A stretch of 5,979 nucleotides of DNA. Source: Deltaproteobacteria bacterium (GTDB lineage: Bacteria > Desulfobacterota > Binatia > UBA9968). The DNA is taken from positions 9,406-15,384 of the forward strand of contig JACPFH010000306.1 of the NCBI GenBank assembly GCA_016183075.1, written 5' to 3'. This document shows, in pieces, positions 5,644 through 5,979 of the stretch. Positions within the stretch are counted from its first letter, which is position 1. Every line of letters begins with the position of its first letter. The notes under the pieces are model-generated. The model saw nothing but the letters and a program-made list of their open reading frames with translations. It ran no database searches and was not told the DNA's origin. The translations under genes were made by a program, and so were the position numbers.

Positions 5644-5651
5644 TAGGGGTC

Positions 5652-5979
5652 ATGAAACGTCGCGAGTTCCTTCTGCTCATGGCGGCCGCGCCTCTCGTTA
5701 CGGTCGTAGCGGGGCGCTCCCGCTCCGCATGGCCGGCGAATGCGACAACAGACAAGTCGCTGGATAGCATCCGCAAGAACTGGAAGCAACTGCTCGCGCG
5801 GGACGCGAAAGTCAGCGTTTCTACGGAGCCTCTGCGGAAATCCAAGGCGGAATGGAAGCGGATCCTGAGCGCCGCCCAGTTCTCCGTGCTGCGCGAGGAA
5901 GACACGGAGCGCCCGTTCTTAAGCCCGCTCAACGACGAGAAGCGGCCGGGCGTCTATGTCTGCGCCGGCTGCGCGCTGC
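5652..5979 (+). CDS. msrB: Tat-exported peptide-methionine (R)-S-oxide reductase (3' end outside window)
   Basis: The first 109 residues are visible before the window ends. MKRREFLLLMAAAP carries a twin-arginine motif (RREFL) followed by a hydrophobic core, so the enzyme is probably exported folded to the periplasm by the Tat system, with cleavage likely around residues 26-31. A polar linker of about 35 residues follows. The MsrB domain begins near residue 63 with KSKAEWKRILSAAQFSVLRE, continues with the family signature EDTERPFLSPLNDEKRPGVY (83-102), and reaches CAGC at 104-107, the first of two zinc-binding CxxC pairs. MsrB reduces methionine-R-sulfoxide in oxidised proteins. The catalytic Cys, near the C-terminus of the family, and the second CxxC are outside the window. 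The gene is divergent from the ABC operon. The assignment is strong even though the gene is truncated by the window edge. Confidence 0.9.
   Translation, partial: MKRREFLLLMAAAPLVTVVAGRSRSAWPANATTDKSLDSIRKNWKQLLARDAKVSVSTEPLRKSKAEWKRILSAAQFSVLREEDTERPFLSPLNDEKRPGVYVCAGCAL

Larger units (their letters stand above)
5467..5651. other. Divergent intergenic region between ABC operon and msrB
   Basis: The 185 nt region must hold promoters for both directions. For the minus strand there is a fair candidate (listed separately). For msrB I find no good hexamer pair; TAGTAA near 5625 could be a -10 but has no convincing -35. The sequence is lower in GC than the flanking genes. It contains a cluster of GCTCTT/AAGAGC repeats at 5566-5596, an 8 nt palindrome GGGTACCC at 5513-5520, and two AGCGCT palindromes at 5549-5554 and 5594-5599. 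Confidence 0.5.

Noticed and set aside
5570..5932. 120-residue minus-strand open frame opposite msrB
   Set aside because: It overlaps the Tat-signal and MsrB coding sequence and has no recognisable content.

Overview
The window is ordinary-looking Gram-negative chromosomal DNA, fairly GC-rich by eye, with seven protein genes packed closely together. The evidence for a Gram-negative cell is a lipobox lipoprotein with a BON domain, a LolA-like periplasmic protein encoded with an FtsX-type transporter, a TorD-type maturation chaperone and a Tat-exported MsrB. The mixture resembles deltaproteobacterial or NC10/Methylomirabilota-like genomes, but this is an impression from gene style only. I see no tRNA, rRNA, CRISPR array, insertion sequence or phage gene.

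Left part (1-1876): the 3' part of a TorD-family chaperone gene runs on the + strand off the left edge. It ends inside the 3' end of a convergent minus-strand gene for a malate/L-lactate dehydrogenase-family (Ldh_2) oxidoreductase. Just upstream of that oxidoreductase, on the same strand and 30 nt away, lies a small BON-domain lipoprotein gene.

Middle (1877-2750): a short divergent intergenic region carries a nearly perfect sigma70-type promoter (TTGACA, 17 nt, TATTAT). It drives a + strand gene for a 178-residue secreted protein I do not recognise. A gene-free 188 nt stretch follows, lying between convergent genes.

Right part (2751-5466): three minus-strand genes form a tight, translationally coupled operon in the order ABC ATPase, LolA-like outer-membrane-lipoprotein-sorting protein, FtsX/MacB-type permease. 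The permease and ATPase would form an inner-membrane mechanotransmission-type or lipoprotein-release ABC complex. The LolA-like protein is the natural candidate for a periplasmic partner. The ATPase is unusual in having Ser where the Q-loop Gln is expected.

Right edge (5467-5979): a 185 nt divergent promoter region leads to the 5' part of a + strand msrB gene with a Tat signal peptide, cut by the window end just after its first zinc-binding CxxC. The best leads for new biology are the transporter module, with its Q-loop change and interposed LolA-like gene, and the unknown secreted protein behind a strong promoter. Nothing here amounts to a clear undescribed system.
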